The notes: generated by a model from the letters alone, not told the origin. A stretch of DNA of 64,000 nt from Citrobacter rodentium NBRC 105723 = DSM 16636 (GCF_021278985.1 NZ_CP082833.1:5146001-5210000), one strand, 5' to 3'; counted from the stretch's first letter, positions 25,713 to 35,549 are shown. A program made the numbers and translations.

Positions 25713-26641
25713 AAGCTTTTAGCTATGAAAAAGTGAACACGCCCGCCGAAGCCGCGCTCGGCGCACAGCGTCATGCTAATGCGAAATTTATTGCGGGCGG
25801 CACCAACCTGCTCGATCTGATGAAGCTGGAAATTGAAACGCCTGAACATCTGATCGACGTTAATGGACTGGGACTGGACCAGATTGAGGCAACCGCTGAC
25901 GGCGGAGTGCGGATCGGCGCGCTGGTGCGCAATACCGATCTGGCTGCCGATGAACGCATCCGCCGCGACTATGCGGTGCTCTCCCGCGCCCTGCTGGCCG
26001 GAGCCTCCGGGCAGTTGCGCAATCAGGCCACCACCGCTGGCAATCTGTTGCAACGCACTCGCTGCCCCTATTTTTATGACACCCACCAGCCCTGTAATAA
26101 ACGCTCGCCCGGCAGCGGATGCGCCGCCCGTGACGGCTACAGCCGCCAGCTGGCGATAGTTGGCGTCAGCGACGCCTGCATCGCCACCCATCCCAGCCGC
26201 CTGCTCGACGCGGTTGTCGAGACGGTCAACCCGGACGGCAGTGAGCGGCGGATTCCGCTTGCCGATTTTTATCGCGTGCCGGGCGATACGCCCCATCTGG
26301 AAACCGTGTTGCAGGCGGGCGAACTGATCGTCGCCGTCACGCTCCCGCCGCCGCCGGGCGGTACGCATATCTATCGCAAAGTTCGTGACCGCGCCTCTTA
26401 CGCCTTCGCGCTGGTGTCGGTTGCCGCCATCATGCAGCCCGACGGCACCGGACGCGTGGCGTTCGGCGGCGTGGCGCACAAGCCGTGGCGACTGACCGAA
26501 GCCGACGCGCAGCTGCCGCATGGTGCGCAGGCCGTCTGTAACGTGCTGTTTGCTGACGCCCATATTACCGCCGATAACGCATACAAACTGGAGCTGGCGA
26601 AGCGCACGCTCGCCTCGGTGCTGAGCGAAGCGAGGAGATAA
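25709..26641 (+). CDS. paoB: PaoB, FAD-binding subunit of aldehyde oxidoreductase
   Basis: Carries FAD and, in E. coli PaoABC, a 4Fe-4S cluster. 310 residues against 318 in E. coli. The FAD site motif FIAGGTNLLDLMK is near residue 30 and the second FAD motif near ASGQLRNQATTAGNLLQRTR. The Cys-containing insertion CPYFYDTHQPCNKRSPGSGC supplies the iron-sulfur ligands. A CO-dehydrogenase flavoprotein C-terminal domain follows (RDRASYAFALVSVAAIM). The start overlaps the paoA stop (ATGA) and the stop is 3 bases before paoC, so the subunits are translated together. Confidence 0.96.
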   Translation: MKAFSYEKVNTPAEAALGAQRHANAKFIAGGTNLLDLMKLEIETPEHLIDVNGLGLDQIEATADGGVRIGALVRNTDLAADERIRRDYAVLSRALLAGASGQLRNQATTAGNLLQRTRCPYFYDTHQPCNKRSPGSGCAARDGYSRQLAIVGVSDACIATHPSRLLDAVVETVNPDGSERRIPLADFYRVPGDTPHLETVLQAGELIVAVTLPPPPGGTHIYRKVRDRASYAFALVSVAAIMQPDGTGRVAFGGVAHKPWRLTEADAQLPHGAQAVCNVLFADAHITADNAYKLELAKRTLASVLSEARR

Positions 26642-26644
26642 GCG

Positions 26645-28843
26645 ATGAAATTTGAAGAACCGGCAGGCACCAACCCCATCGACCAGATGAAGGTGGTAGG
26701 ACGTCCGCACGATCGCATCGACGGGCCGCGTAAAACCACCGGCACCGCGCCTTATGCGTATGAATGGCACGATATTGCCCCCGACGCGACGTACGGCTAT
26801 ATCGTGGATTCCGCGATTGCAAAGGGGCGGATTGTCTCCATGAACATCCAGCCCGCGCTGAACGCGCCGGGGGTGCTGGCCGTAGTGACCGCTGAGAATG
26901 CCGGGCCACTCGGCAAAGGCGAACGCAACGCCGCCACGCTGCTGGGCGGTCCGGAAATCGAACATTACCAGCAGGCCGTCGCGTTAGTGGTGGCGGAAAC
27001 CTTCGAACAGGCGCGCGCGGCGGCCTCTCTGGTACAGGTGGAGTACCAGCGCGAGCCGGGCGCGTACGATCTGGCGCAAGAGAAGCCGTCAGTCACCACC
27101 CCGCCGGAGGATCAGCCGGATCAGAACGTCGGCGATTTCGCCAGCGCATGGGCGGCGGCGGAAGTGAAGCTCGACGCCATCTACACCACGCCCGATCAGA
27201 GCCATATGGCGATGGAGCCTCATGCCTCAATGGCTATCCAGGAAGGCGATAAGCTGACTCTCTGGACCTCAAACCAGATGATTAACTGGGCGCGAACCGA
27301 TCTTGCCGCCACGCTGAAGATGCCGGAAGAGAATATCCGCGTGATATCGCCCTATATCGGCGGCGGCTTCGGCGGCAAACTGTTTCTGCGCAGCGACGCG
27401 CTGCTGTCGGCGCTGGGCGCCCGGGCGGTCAATCGCCCGGTGAAAGTGATGGTGCCGCGTCCGGTCATTCCTAACAATACCACTCACCGTCCGGCGACCA
27501 TTCAGCATATTCGCATCGGCACCGACCGCGAGGGCAGGATCACCGCTATCGCCCATGACAGCTGGTCCGGAAATTTGCCGGGCGGCTCGCCGGAGACGGC
27601 GGTAAACCAGAGTAAATTCCTTTACGCTGGCGCGAACCGCCACACCGGGCTGCGGCTGGCGCATCTCGATCTGCCGGAAGGCAACTCCATGCGCGCGCCG
27701 GGCGAAACGCCGGGCCTGATGGCGCTGGAAATCGCCATTGATGAGATGGCAATCAGGGCGGGCGTCGATCCGGTTGAATTCCGCATTCTTAACGACACCC
27801 AGGTTGACCCGGCCAATCCAGAGCGCCCTTTCTCGCGCCGTCAGTTAATCGAATGCCTGCGCACCGGCGCTGAACGTTTCGGCTGGCAGCATCGTCACGC
27901 CACGCCGGGACAGGTTCGCGACGGCAACTGGCTGATCGGCATGGGGATGGCGGCGGGCTATCGCGACAACGTGGTCGTCCCTTCCGGCGCGCGGGTGCAG
28001 TTCCATGCCAACGGTACGCTGACGGTGGAAACCGACATGACCGACATCGGCACCGGCAGCTACACCATCATTGCCCAGACGGCCGCCGAGATGCTGGGGC
28101 TGCCGCTGGAGAAGGTCGAGGTACGGCTGGGCGACTCCGCCTTCCCGGTCTCCGCCGGTTCCGGCGGCCAGTGGGGAGCGAATACCTCTACTGCGGGCGT
28201 TTATGCCGCCTGTGTAAAACTGCGCGAAACAATAGCCGCGACGCTGGGTTTTGACCCGGCGACGGCGACCTTTGCGGAAGAAAAAATCCACGCCGACGGA
28301 CGCAGCGTAGCGCTACGCGAGGCGGCGGCAAACGGCACCCTCAGCGCGGAAGATACCATTGAGTTTGGCGATCTGGCGAAGAAATACCAGCAGTCGACCT
28401 TTGCCGGTCACTTTGTGGAGGTCGGCGTTGACGTGGCGACCGGCGAGATCCGCGTGCGGCGGATGCTGGCGGTCTGCGCCGCAGGCCGCATTCTGAACCC
28501 GAAAACCGCCCGCAGCCAGGTGATTGGCGCAATGACGATGGGGATCGGCGCGGCGCTGATGGAGGAGCTGGCGGTGGATACCCGGCAGGGCTATTTCGTT
28601 AATCACGATCTGGCGGCCTATGAAGTGCCCGTCCATGCCGATATTCCGCAGCAGGAGGTGATCTTCCTTGAGGACACCGATCCCATCTCCTCTCCGATGA
28701 AGGCCAAAGGCGTCGGCGAGCTGGGGCTGTGCGGCGTCAGCGCCGCCATCGCCAATGCCGTTTATAACGCCACCGGCGTGCGGGTGCGCGATTACCCGAT
28801 CAGGCTGGACAAACTGCTCAGCGCGCTACCGGATGCGGTATAA
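26645..28843 (+). CDS. paoC: PaoC, molybdopterin subunit of aldehyde oxidoreductase
   Basis: Catalytic subunit binding molybdopterin cytosine dinucleotide. 732 residues, identical in length to E. coli PaoC. The xanthine-oxidase-family base Glu692 is in KGVGELGLCG near the C-terminus. IGGGFGGKLFLR and GSGGQWGANTSTAG are cofactor-binding stretches. An aldehyde oxidase/xanthine dehydrogenase hammerhead domain occupies the first quarter. Third gene of the operon, followed 9 bases later by the maturation factor paoD. Confidence 0.97.
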   Translation: MKFEEPAGTNPIDQMKVVGRPHDRIDGPRKTTGTAPYAYEWHDIAPDATYGYIVDSAIAKGRIVSMNIQPALNAPGVLAVVTAENAGPLGKGERNAATLLGGPEIEHYQQAVALVVAETFEQARAAASLVQVEYQREPGAYDLAQEKPSVTTPPEDQPDQNVGDFASAWAAAEVKLDAIYTTPDQSHMAMEPHASMAIQEGDKLTLWTSNQMINWARTDLAATLKMPEENIRVISPYIGGGFGGKLFLRSDALLSALGARAVNRPVKVMVPRPVIPNNTTHRPATIQHIRIGTDREGRITAIAHDSWSGNLPGGSPETAVNQSKFLYAGANRHTGLRLAHLDLPEGNSMRAPGETPGLMALEIAIDEMAIRAGVDPVEFRILNDTQVDPANPERPFSRRQLIECLRTGAERFGWQHRHATPGQVRDGNWLIGMGMAAGYRDNVVVPSGARVQFHANGTLTVETDMTDIGTGSYTIIAQTAAEMLGLPLEKVEVRLGDSAFPVSAGSGGQWGANTSTAGVYAACVKLRETIAATLGFDPATATFAEEKIHADGRSVALREAAANGTLSAEDTIEFGDLAKKYQQSTFAGHFVEVGVDVATGEIRVRRMLAVCAAGRILNPKTARSQVIGAMTMGIGAALMEELAVDTRQGYFVNHDLAAYEVPVHADIPQQEVIFLEDTDPISSPMKAKGVGELGLCGVSAAIANAVYNATGVRVRDYPIRLDKLLSALPDAV

Positions 28844-28852
28844 GGAGAGAGG

Positions 28853-29788
28853 ATGCAGCAATCGCTTACCGGCCTGACGGCAGAGGCGGTCAGGGATCCG
28901 CAGGTCGCTTTTCTTACCGACGATGGTCGGGATGTGCTGCGCTTCGCGCGGGAGGCGCTAGCCGCCGGTATGGAGGCGGCGCTGGTGACGCTGGTTGAGA
29001 TTACGGGCGGCGCGGCGCGCCCGTTGGGGGCGCAGATGGCCGTTCGCGAGGACGGTCACTATTGCGGCTTTGTCTCCGGCGGCTGCGTGGAGTCGGCGGT
29101 TGCCTTTGAAGCGCTGGAGGTCATCCGCAGCGGTCAGGATCGCACGGTGCGCTATGGCGCGGGTTCGCCGTGGTTCGACATCGTTCTACCCTGCGGCGGC
29201 GGGATTACCCTGCGCATTCATAAGCTCCGCTCGGCGCAGCCGCTGCTGGCGGTGCTGAAGGCGCTGGAGCAGCGCCAGTCGGCCAGCCTGCGCTACAACT
29301 CTGCGACGCAAACGCTGCACATGCAGCCCGGCTACGCCCGCGCGCGCTGGCGTGACGACGAGTTTGTGCAGGGTTTTCGCCCCTGCGTTCGGGTAATGAT
29401 TTTTGGCCGCTCCGTCGAGGCGCAGTCCACCGCCCTGCTCGCTGAGGCGGCGGGCTACGATGTCCAACTGTGCGCCGACGCTTCGCTACCGCAGATGCCG
29501 GACGCCGACACGGCGGTGATCCTGCTGTGGCACGATCTCGATCGCGAACTGCCGGTTTTGCAGGCGGCGCTGGCGGCAAAGCCGTTTTATATCGGCGCGC
29601 TGGGCAGCTGTCGCACCCACCGTAAGCGGGTGGCGAAGTTGGTTGAACAGGGCTGGCGCGAGGCGGATATCGCCCGTATCAAAGCCCCGGTCGGCATTTT
29701 CCCGCAGGCGCGCGACGCCCGTTCGCTGGCGCTGTCGGTGCTGGCGGACGTAGCGGCGGCGCGTCTGCAAGGGGAAGAAAGCGGATGA
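28853..29788 (+). CDS. paoD: PaoD, XdhC-family molybdenum cofactor chaperone
   Basis: Binds the cytosine form of the molybdenum cofactor and inserts it, with its terminal sulfur ligand, into PaoC. 311 residues against about 318 in E. coli. It has the XdhC/CoxI N-terminal domain (GAARPLGAQMAVREDGHYCG and FVSGGCVESAV with conserved Cys) and a C-terminal Rossmann domain with YIGALGSCRTHRKRV. AAGGAGAGAGG precedes the ATG. The stop overlaps the next gene (ATGA). Confidence 0.94.
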   Translation: MQQSLTGLTAEAVRDPQVAFLTDDGRDVLRFAREALAAGMEAALVTLVEITGGAARPLGAQMAVREDGHYCGFVSGGCVESAVAFEALEVIRSGQDRTVRYGAGSPWFDIVLPCGGGITLRIHKLRSAQPLLAVLKALEQRQSASLRYNSATQTLHMQPGYARARWRDDEFVQGFRPCVRVMIFGRSVEAQSTALLAEAAGYDVQLCADASLPQMPDADTAVILLWHDLDRELPVLQAALAAKPFYIGALGSCRTHRKRVAKLVEQGWREADIARIKAPVGIFPQARDARSLALSVLADVAAARLQGEESG

Positions 29789-30354
29789 ATCCGCCAGTGG
29801 TGATTATCCTTGCCGCGGGCAAAGGCGAGCGGTTTCTCGCCTCCGGCGCGACGACGCATAAGCTGGATACGCCGCTTGGCGCTTATTCCGTTCTGGAACA
29901 CGTCATCCGGGCGGTGGCAGAGGCCGGACTGCGCGGCCATCTGGTCAGGCCCGCAGGCGGAACGCGCGGTATGGGAGAATCTGTCTCGCTGGGCGTTCGC
30001 GCGACGGCAGATGCGGACGGATGGTTAATTCTGCCCGGCGATCTCCCGCTTATCCGCCCCGCTTCCCTGCGCGCCGTGGCGCAGGCGCTTTGCCAGAAAT
30101 CGGTAGTGCTCCCCCGCTATCGCCAGCTGTCGGGGCATCCGGTCGGCTTTTCCCGTCGCTGGTTCCCCCTTCTGGCGGCGCTTGACGGCGACGTGGGAGC
30201 CAGAACGGTGGTAAAAGCGGCGCGCGCGTGCGGTGAAGTGCTGGATCTTGCGCTTGCCGACCCCGGCGTAACGCATGATATCGATACGGTTGCCGATCTG
30301 CTGGCGGCAAGCAGGCTGCATGACGCTGCCGCACCCTGTCGGATGCGGCGTTAA
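29785..30354 (+). CDS. MocA/MobA-like molybdopterin nucleotidyltransferase
   Basis: Predicted to attach a nucleotide (CTP for MocA) to molybdopterin. 189 residues with the N-terminal nucleotide-binding motif VVIILAAGKGERFLASG and the metal site WLILPGDLPLI. PaoC needs the cytosine dinucleotide cofactor, so a dedicated cytidylyltransferase in the operon would be logical; this is inference from family and position. E. coli keeps mocA elsewhere. The start overlaps paoD (ATGA). The last residues (HDAAAPCRMRR) are encoded by a REP-like end (CACCCTGTCGGATGCGGCG), so the C-terminus may have been extended or replaced by repeat DNA. Confidence 0.85.
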   Translation: MNPPVVIILAAGKGERFLASGATTHKLDTPLGAYSVLEHVIRAVAEAGLRGHLVRPAGGTRGMGESVSLGVRATADADGWLILPGDLPLIRPASLRAVAQALCQKSVVLPRYRQLSGHPVGFSRRWFPLLAALDGDVGARTVVKAARACGEVLDLALADPGVTHDIDTVADLLAASRLHDAAAPCRMRR

Positions 30355-30365
30355 GAGGTGTGGCC

Positions 30366-31415
30366 TCAGGCGGTCAGCGTAGCGTTATCAATCACGAAAC
30401 GGTAGTGTACATCGCCTTTCAGCATCCGCTCGTAGGCGTCGTTAATTTGCTCCGCGCGGATCATTTCGATGTCGGCGACGATGCCGTGTTCGGCGCAGAA
30501 ATCGAGCATCTCCTGGGTTTCAGGGATGCCGCCGATCATTGAACCGGCAATCGCGCGGCGCTTCATGATCAGGTTAAACACCTCCGGCGAGTCGTGCGGG
30601 GTGGCCGGCGCGCCCACCAGCGTCATGGTGCCATCGCGTTTCAGCAGCGTCGTAAAGGCGTCCAGATTATGCGGCGCCGCGACCGTGTTCAGAATGAAGT
30701 CGAAGCTCTTAAGATGGGCCTTCATCTCTTCAGCGTTACGCGAAACAACCACCTCGTCGGCACCGAGGGCTTTCGCGGCGTCACGTTTAGATTCCGATGT
30801 GGTGAAAGCCACCACGTGCGCGCCCATCGCATGCGCCAGCTTGATCCCCATATGACCAAGCCCGCCAATGCCGACCACGCCCACTTTTTTCCCCGGCCCG
30901 ACCTGCCAGTGGCGCAGCGGCGAGTAAGTGGTGATGCCCGCGCACAGCAGCGGCGCGACGGCAGCCAGCTGTGATTCCGGATGGGTTATCCGTAAGACAT
31001 AGCGCTCATCAACGACAATCTGCTGCGAATAGCCGCCGAGAGTATGGCCTGGCGCATCTGGCGTCGGGCCGTTATAGGTGCCAACCATATGGTCGCAGTA
31101 GTTCTCCAGCCCGTCATCGCAGTCGCCACAGTGTTTACAGCTGTCGACGATACAGCCTACGCCGACCAGATCGCCCGTCTGATATTTTTCAACCTGCTCC
31201 CCCGTCGCCGTCACGCGCCCGACAATTTCATGGCCCGGCACGCATGGATAGAGGGTGCCCGCCCACTCTGAGCGCACCTGGTGGATATCGGAATGGCAGA
31301 CGCCGCAATAGGCAATCTCAATTTGCACATCATGCGGGCCCGGTTCGCGACGGGAGATATCCATCGACTCCAGCGGTTGCGTTGCCGAATAGGCGCCAAT
31401 AGCTTTGACTTTCAT
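30366..31415 (-). CDS. yahK: YahK-type zinc alcohol/aldehyde reductase
   Basis: NADPH-dependent aldehyde reductase of the cinnamyl-alcohol-dehydrogenase group. 349 residues from the ATG at 31415 (AGGAG eight bases upstream), equal to E. coli YahK. Catalytic zinc site C40 and H62 (AYCGVCHSD, PGHEIVGRV), structural zinc cysteines C93, C96, C99 and C107, and the NADP fold VGVVGIGGLGHMG. Convergent with the pao operon and acting on similar substrates: Pao oxidises and YahK reduces aldehydes. Confidence 0.97.
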   Translation of the reverse strand: MKVKAIGAYSATQPLESMDISRREPGPHDVQIEIAYCGVCHSDIHQVRSEWAGTLYPCVPGHEIVGRVTATGEQVEKYQTGDLVGVGCIVDSCKHCGDCDDGLENYCDHMVGTYNGPTPDAPGHTLGGYSQQIVVDERYVLRITHPESQLAAVAPLLCAGITTYSPLRHWQVGPGKKVGVVGIGGLGHMGIKLAHAMGAHVVAFTTSESKRDAAKALGADEVVVSRNAEEMKAHLKSFDFILNTVAAPHNLDAFTTLLKRDGTMTLVGAPATPHDSPEVFNLIMKRRAIAGSMIGGIPETQEMLDFCAEHGIVADIEMIRAEQINDAYERMLKGDVHYRFVIDNATLTA

Positions 31416-31633
31416 TGTGTTCACTCCTGCCTGGTTATGGTGTGACTGGGGGATGACCTTAAGATTAGTACAGCGGGACGGAACCTTTCCCTGACCGGCA
31501 AGAAAACCGGCCAGCTATCCGGTTTATAAAAGTTGCGTTGATTTGTCTATGTCCGCTGGCCGGATAAGCACAAAGTGACAATCCCCTCAGCTATAACCCT
31601 GTCAGCGTTCACCCTGACATACATAGCCCCGCC

Positions 31634-32467
31634 TTATTCAAGCCAGGGCAGCAGGGTCTGGCGTGAGCGTTGCAGAACGGCGAGGCTGGTCGCTGGCGGA
31701 ACGGGGCGGGAAGCGCGCTCGGGATAGCTGTCGCCGCGGCGGTGCATCCGTAGCGGGATTTCAAAGCTGCAAGGGATGCCCTGTTCCGCCAGGGCATCCA
31801 GCAACGGCGGATAATTAAGGTCGCCTTCGCCAATGGCGGGGAAAAAGAACTCTCCCTGGCGGACGCTGACGTCTTTAATATGACAATGCGCGGCAGCTGG
31901 CATCATCGCCAGCGCCTGCGCAATGGCATCGACCTGCGGGCATAGCGACACCATATTGCCGGCGTCGATATTAAACGCCAGCGCAGGGCTGTTTACCGCC
32001 TCTAATATCGCAAAGCCATCTTCCGCCAGCGCGAACAGATCAAAGCCCGGATCGCCGCCGTTTTCAATACAGATGACGCACTGATGCGCCAGGGCGACGT
32101 CCGCCAGGACCTTCAGCCGCTCGATAATCAATTCGCGATCGGCGCGACGCCCCAGGCACACCGTAAGCCGCCTGGCGCCAATCATCTCAGCGAAGCGAAT
32201 CCGCTGACTAAAGTCTGCGATGGCATCGTCAGCGGCCAGATTCATCGTGGCGCCCAGCGTGTGGGTTGTCAGGCGGTGCTTCTCCAGGAGAGCGAGAATG
32301 CGATCGGCATGGCGCGCGCTGAACAGCTCAGGACTCAGGCCACCGACATATCCCTGGTTATACGCCAGCTCAACAGAGTGAAATCCCGCCTCCGCTATCG
32401 TGGCAAAGGCAATGTCGGGGTCCAGACCATCAAACATCGCGGTGTTCACACCGATGCGTAAGCTCAC
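31634..32467 (-). CDS. TIM-barrel sugar phosphate isomerase/epimerase
   Basis: 277 residues of the xylose-isomerase-like TIM-barrel superfamily (AP endonuclease 2 fold). Probable metal ligands: Glu in CIENGGDPG, His/Asp in HCHIKDVSV, and Glu in CSFEIPLRMH. Its start overlaps the end of the pdxA2-like gene (ATGA), placing it last in an operon with a dehydrogenase, an MFS permease and probably the RpiB-like gene. Enzymes of this type interconvert keto and aldo forms of small sugars or their phosphates. The exact substrate cannot be told; a four-carbon sugar is a reasonable guess. Confidence 0.8.
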   Translation of the reverse strand: MSLRIGVNTAMFDGLDPDIAFATIAEAGFHSVELAYNQGYVGGLSPELFSARHADRILALLEKHRLTTHTLGATMNLAADDAIADFSQRIRFAEMIGARRLTVCLGRRADRELIIERLKVLADVALAHQCVICIENGGDPGFDLFALAEDGFAILEAVNSPALAFNIDAGNMVSLCPQVDAIAQALAMMPAAAHCHIKDVSVRQGEFFFPAIGEGDLNYPPLLDALAEQGIPCSFEIPLRMHRRGDSYPERASRPVPPATSLAVLQRSRQTLLPWLE

Positions 32468-33510
32468 TGTTTCTCCTCCTCAGCGACCGGAGCGGGCGCT
32501 ATCTGCCGCGTCTGCTGGCTTCCTTTCGCCATACGTATCGCTAACAGCACCGCCTGTTCAAAAGCGGACGGCGTTGCCGCATTCTGACCATACAGGTTGT
32601 AGGCCGTGCCGTGATTCGCTGTCGTGATCGGTACGGGAAGGCCGCCCTGCACCGTCACGCCGCGCTCAAAGCCCAGCATTTTTAAGGCGGTGGCAAACTG
32701 GTCGTGATACATCGAAACGACCGCGTCCAGTTTCTCGGTTTGCATCGCCTTCCAGGTGGTATCTGCGGGATAAGGTCCGAAGACGTTGATCCCCTGCTGA
32801 CGCGCTTTCTCCATCGCCGGACGAATGATGGTCTGCTCTTCGTCGCCGAACAGCCCGTTCTCGCCGCCGTGTGGATTCAGCGCCTGCACCGCAATACGGG
32901 GCGTGGCGAACCCCGCCTGACGCAGGGTGTTGTGCATAAGGGTGATGGTGTCCAGCACCCCGTCGATGGACAGGTTGCTCACAATATCGCGAAACGGAAT
33001 GTGCGACGTCGCGCGTCCGGCCCATACGTTGTCAACGACATTCACTTCGCAGCAAAACGGCGTCCAGTCCAGCTGATGGGCAAACCAGTGAAGCTCATCG
33101 CGGAACGCCAGTCCGCCCATATGCATGGCCTGTTTGTTTAACGGCGCGAAGCAGATAGCTTGTGCAAGCCCTGACTGCGTGAGCTCCAGCGCTTTTTTCA
33201 GCGTCTCCAGAATATACACGCCGCTTTGCGCCGTCGCTTTGCCGTACTCAAACGGCGCCGGATGGCTACAGCGATGGTGAATCAACAGCGCTTCGCCAAC
33301 GGTGAGATCCGCCGTTGTCGGCGCGGCAACGTCGCGCCACGGGAATTCACGGCCAGCGATCGCCATACCTTTTTTCATTTCGTCGCGATCGGCAATGAGG
33401 ATGAAATGCGCTTTCTGCAGTAATGCGCGATCGGAGAGCACTTTAGCGACCAGTTCCGGGCCAACGCCAGCGGGATCGCCGAGCACCATAGCAATGACAG
33501 GTAAAGACAT
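32464..33510 (-). CDS. PdxA2-like 4-phosphosugar-acid dehydrogenase
   Basis: 348 residues of the PdxA family (NAD-dependent, metal-dependent oxidative decarboxylation). Starts MSLPVIAMVLGDPAGVGPEL; metal His residues lie in ATSHIPFRDI, NPHGGENGLFG and SMYHDQ. The context (isomerase, permease, RpiB-like isomerase, broken DAK-type kinase) is catabolic rather than vitamin B6 synthesis, which fits PdxA2 enzymes that decarboxylate 4-phospho-threonate or -erythronate. Substrate inferred only. A Pro/Glu-rich tail (APAPVAEEEKQ) ends the protein. 22 bases after the MFS gene. Confidence 0.82.
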   Translation of the reverse strand: MSLPVIAMVLGDPAGVGPELVAKVLSDRALLQKAHFILIADRDEMKKGMAIAGREFPWRDVAAPTTADLTVGEALLIHHRCSHPAPFEYGKATAQSGVYILETLKKALELTQSGLAQAICFAPLNKQAMHMGGLAFRDELHWFAHQLDWTPFCCEVNVVDNVWAGRATSHIPFRDIVSNLSIDGVLDTITLMHNTLRQAGFATPRIAVQALNPHGGENGLFGDEEQTIIRPAMEKARQQGINVFGPYPADTTWKAMQTEKLDAVVSMYHDQFATALKMLGFERGVTVQGGLPVPITTANHGTAYNLYGQNAATPSAFEQAVLLAIRMAKGSQQTRQIAPAPVAEEEKQ

Positions 33511-33532
33511 AATATTTCCTTAATAACTGGGG

Positions 33533-34828
33533 TTACGGATGGCTGACTTGCGGATGCGCGTCGGTACGGCCTCTCTTTTCCTGCAACGGAATATCCGGAC
33601 GCATAAAGAAGGTCAGGATGATGCCCACCATCAGCAGGACGACAGAGCCATAAAATGGCAGGCTCCAGTTGCCGGTTCTGTCGATGATGACGCCGAACAG
33701 AATCGGAGAAATGATCCCTGCGACGGCGGAGCCCGCATTCATCAGACCGCTGGCAATACCCACATGTTTGGGCGTGATATCCATCGGCACCGCCCAGATA
33801 GGACCGATAGTTAATTCAAGACAGAAGAAGGCGACGGCCAGGCACAAAGTAATCACAGTCATTGACGATGAGAGAATAACCGGGATCAGGAGTAACAGCG
33901 CGCTCAGAAAACTGAATATAATAACGTTGCGCCGCGCCGCGACGACATTACCACTACGTTTATAAATATAATCGCTCAGGACGCCGCCAACGGTATTTCC
34001 CACCACGCCGGAAAGAAAGACGCCGGAAGTAAACAGCGCTGACGATTTAATATCCATGCCGCGGCCACTCATAAAAAATGTCGGTAGCCAGGTAAAAAAC
34101 AGCCATCCCGTCCAGCCGTAGCAAAAATAGACGCCCATTGTCGGCCCCATACGTTTTAACAGCGCGCCCCACGGAGTAGGTTCTTTTACCTTTTCCGACA
34201 CGTCCGGATCGGCCTGCGGATATTGCGCCAGCTCTTCTTTACTTAATTGTGTGAACTGATGCGGCGTATCGCGAAACCAGGCAATCCACATCAGCAGCCA
34301 GATAGCGGTCAGTACTCCGAGCGCAATAAATGAAAAACGCCAGGAATGAGCCAGCACCAGCAGCGCCACTAAGGAAGGCGTGACGGCATTACCAAAGCGG
34401 GAGAATGAATGCGTCAGCCCCTGCACGAATCCGCGTTTTTCCTTTTTAAACCAGAAGGAAATGGCGCGCGCCTGCGAGGGCAACGCCGCACCTTCCCCAA
34501 TACCTAATAAGAGACGGCTGAAAAACAGCGAGGCAAAACCGCCGACAAAGCCCGTGCATATGGTCGCGACAACCCAGATGCTGCCGCAGATAATAATGGT
34601 TCGTTTCGCGCCGAAGCGATCGCAAAACCAACCGCCGATAATCTGGAAAACCAGGTAGGTATAAGCAAACGCTGAGAAGACAATGCCCAGTTCGGTATTA
34701 TCGAGACCGATCTCCTCTTTAATTAATGCCGCCGAGGCAGACAGATTGACCCGGTCTACATACATCAGAAAAGAAAGAGCACAAAACAGCGCCAGGATCT
34801 TTGTGCTTTTATTTTTCATCATATTCAT
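33533..34828 (-). CDS. MFS permease, ACS (anion:cation symporter) group
   Basis: Inner-membrane uptake of an organic anion, probably the sugar acid used by this locus. 431 residues from the ATG at 34828, with AGGA seven bases upstream. Twelve helices; the group pattern FLMYVDRVNLSASAALIKEE in helix 1 and GWFCDRFGAKRTI in the first loop recall galactonate/tartrate-type transporters. First gene of the MFS-pdxA2-isomerase run. Exact substrate unknown. Confidence 0.85.
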   Translation of the reverse strand: MNMMKNKSTKILALFCALSFLMYVDRVNLSASAALIKEEIGLDNTELGIVFSAFAYTYLVFQIIGGWFCDRFGAKRTIIICGSIWVVATICTGFVGGFASLFFSRLLLGIGEGAALPSQARAISFWFKKEKRGFVQGLTHSFSRFGNAVTPSLVALLVLAHSWRFSFIALGVLTAIWLLMWIAWFRDTPHQFTQLSKEELAQYPQADPDVSEKVKEPTPWGALLKRMGPTMGVYFCYGWTGWLFFTWLPTFFMSGRGMDIKSSALFTSGVFLSGVVGNTVGGVLSDYIYKRSGNVVAARRNVIIFSFLSALLLLIPVILSSSMTVITLCLAVAFFCLELTIGPIWAVPMDITPKHVGIASGLMNAGSAVAGIISPILFGVIIDRTGNWSLPFYGSVVLLMVGIILTFFMRPDIPLQEKRGRTDAHPQVSHP

Positions 34829-35028
34829 AAGTGTATCCTGCAATATTATCATTGCGATGCTTCACCACACTTCGTCAACCGGACAGAAGTAAAACTCGCG
34901 AGTGTTATTGATCAAATGGCGATCCCTGCGCATTTGATTGTAGGGTGCAGTACTTTTTCTCTTATTTATTTAAGCGGTGGCGACAGCCTGACGTTGCAGG
35001 TATCGTCATCGAACAACTTCTCTTCCTT

Positions 35029-35496
35029 TCAGGCCGTCTGACCAGAGCGCGTTAACGTTTCGTAATAATCGATACGCTGTACCTTTGGTCCTGAGCGGCC
35101 GGCTTCAAATTCGGCCTCAAGCCAGGCATCAACCAGCATCAGCGCCAGCTCCTCGCCGACGACCCGCGCCCCGATCGTCATGATTTGCGCATTATTGCTT
35201 TTACGTGCGCGCGAGGCGGAGTAAACATCATGGCACTGCGCTGCGCGGATCCCCGGCACCTTATTCGCCACTATCGCCATACCAATCCCGGTGCCGCACA
35301 GCAGGATGCCGCGCCCGAACACACCTTCTTTAATAGCCGAAGCGAGATTAAAAGCGATATCCGGGTAGATTTGCTCATTGCCTGCCACATCGTGGCTGAA
35401 GTCGACAACGTCAAGGCCCTTTTTTTGCAGATGCGCTTTGACCTGATTTTTGAGGTCAGTCGCAGCGTCATCAGCGCCGATAGCGATTTTCAACAT
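35029..35496 (-). CDS. RpiB/LacAB-family sugar-phosphate isomerase
   Basis: 155 residues from the ATG at 35496 with AAAGGAG seven bases upstream. MLKIAIGADDAATDLKNQ and the active-site loop GILLCGTGIGMAIVANKVPG with its Cys are typical of ribose-5-phosphate isomerase B and its relatives that act on erythrulose 4-phosphate. It is transcribed away from the broken DAK-type kinase gene across a shared 320-bp control region, so it is probably part of the same pathway. E. coli RpiB is 149 residues. Confidence 0.85.
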   Translation of the reverse strand: MLKIAIGADDAATDLKNQVKAHLQKKGLDVVDFSHDVAGNEQIYPDIAFNLASAIKEGVFGRGILLCGTGIGMAIVANKVPGIRAAQCHDVYSASRARKSNNAQIMTIGARVVGEELALMLVDAWLEAEFEAGRSGPKVQRIDYYETLTRSGQTA

Positions 35497-35549
35497 CAAT
35501 ATGCTCCTTTTAAAGCCGAACACTTGACCATCTGATGCACATAAGTGTG

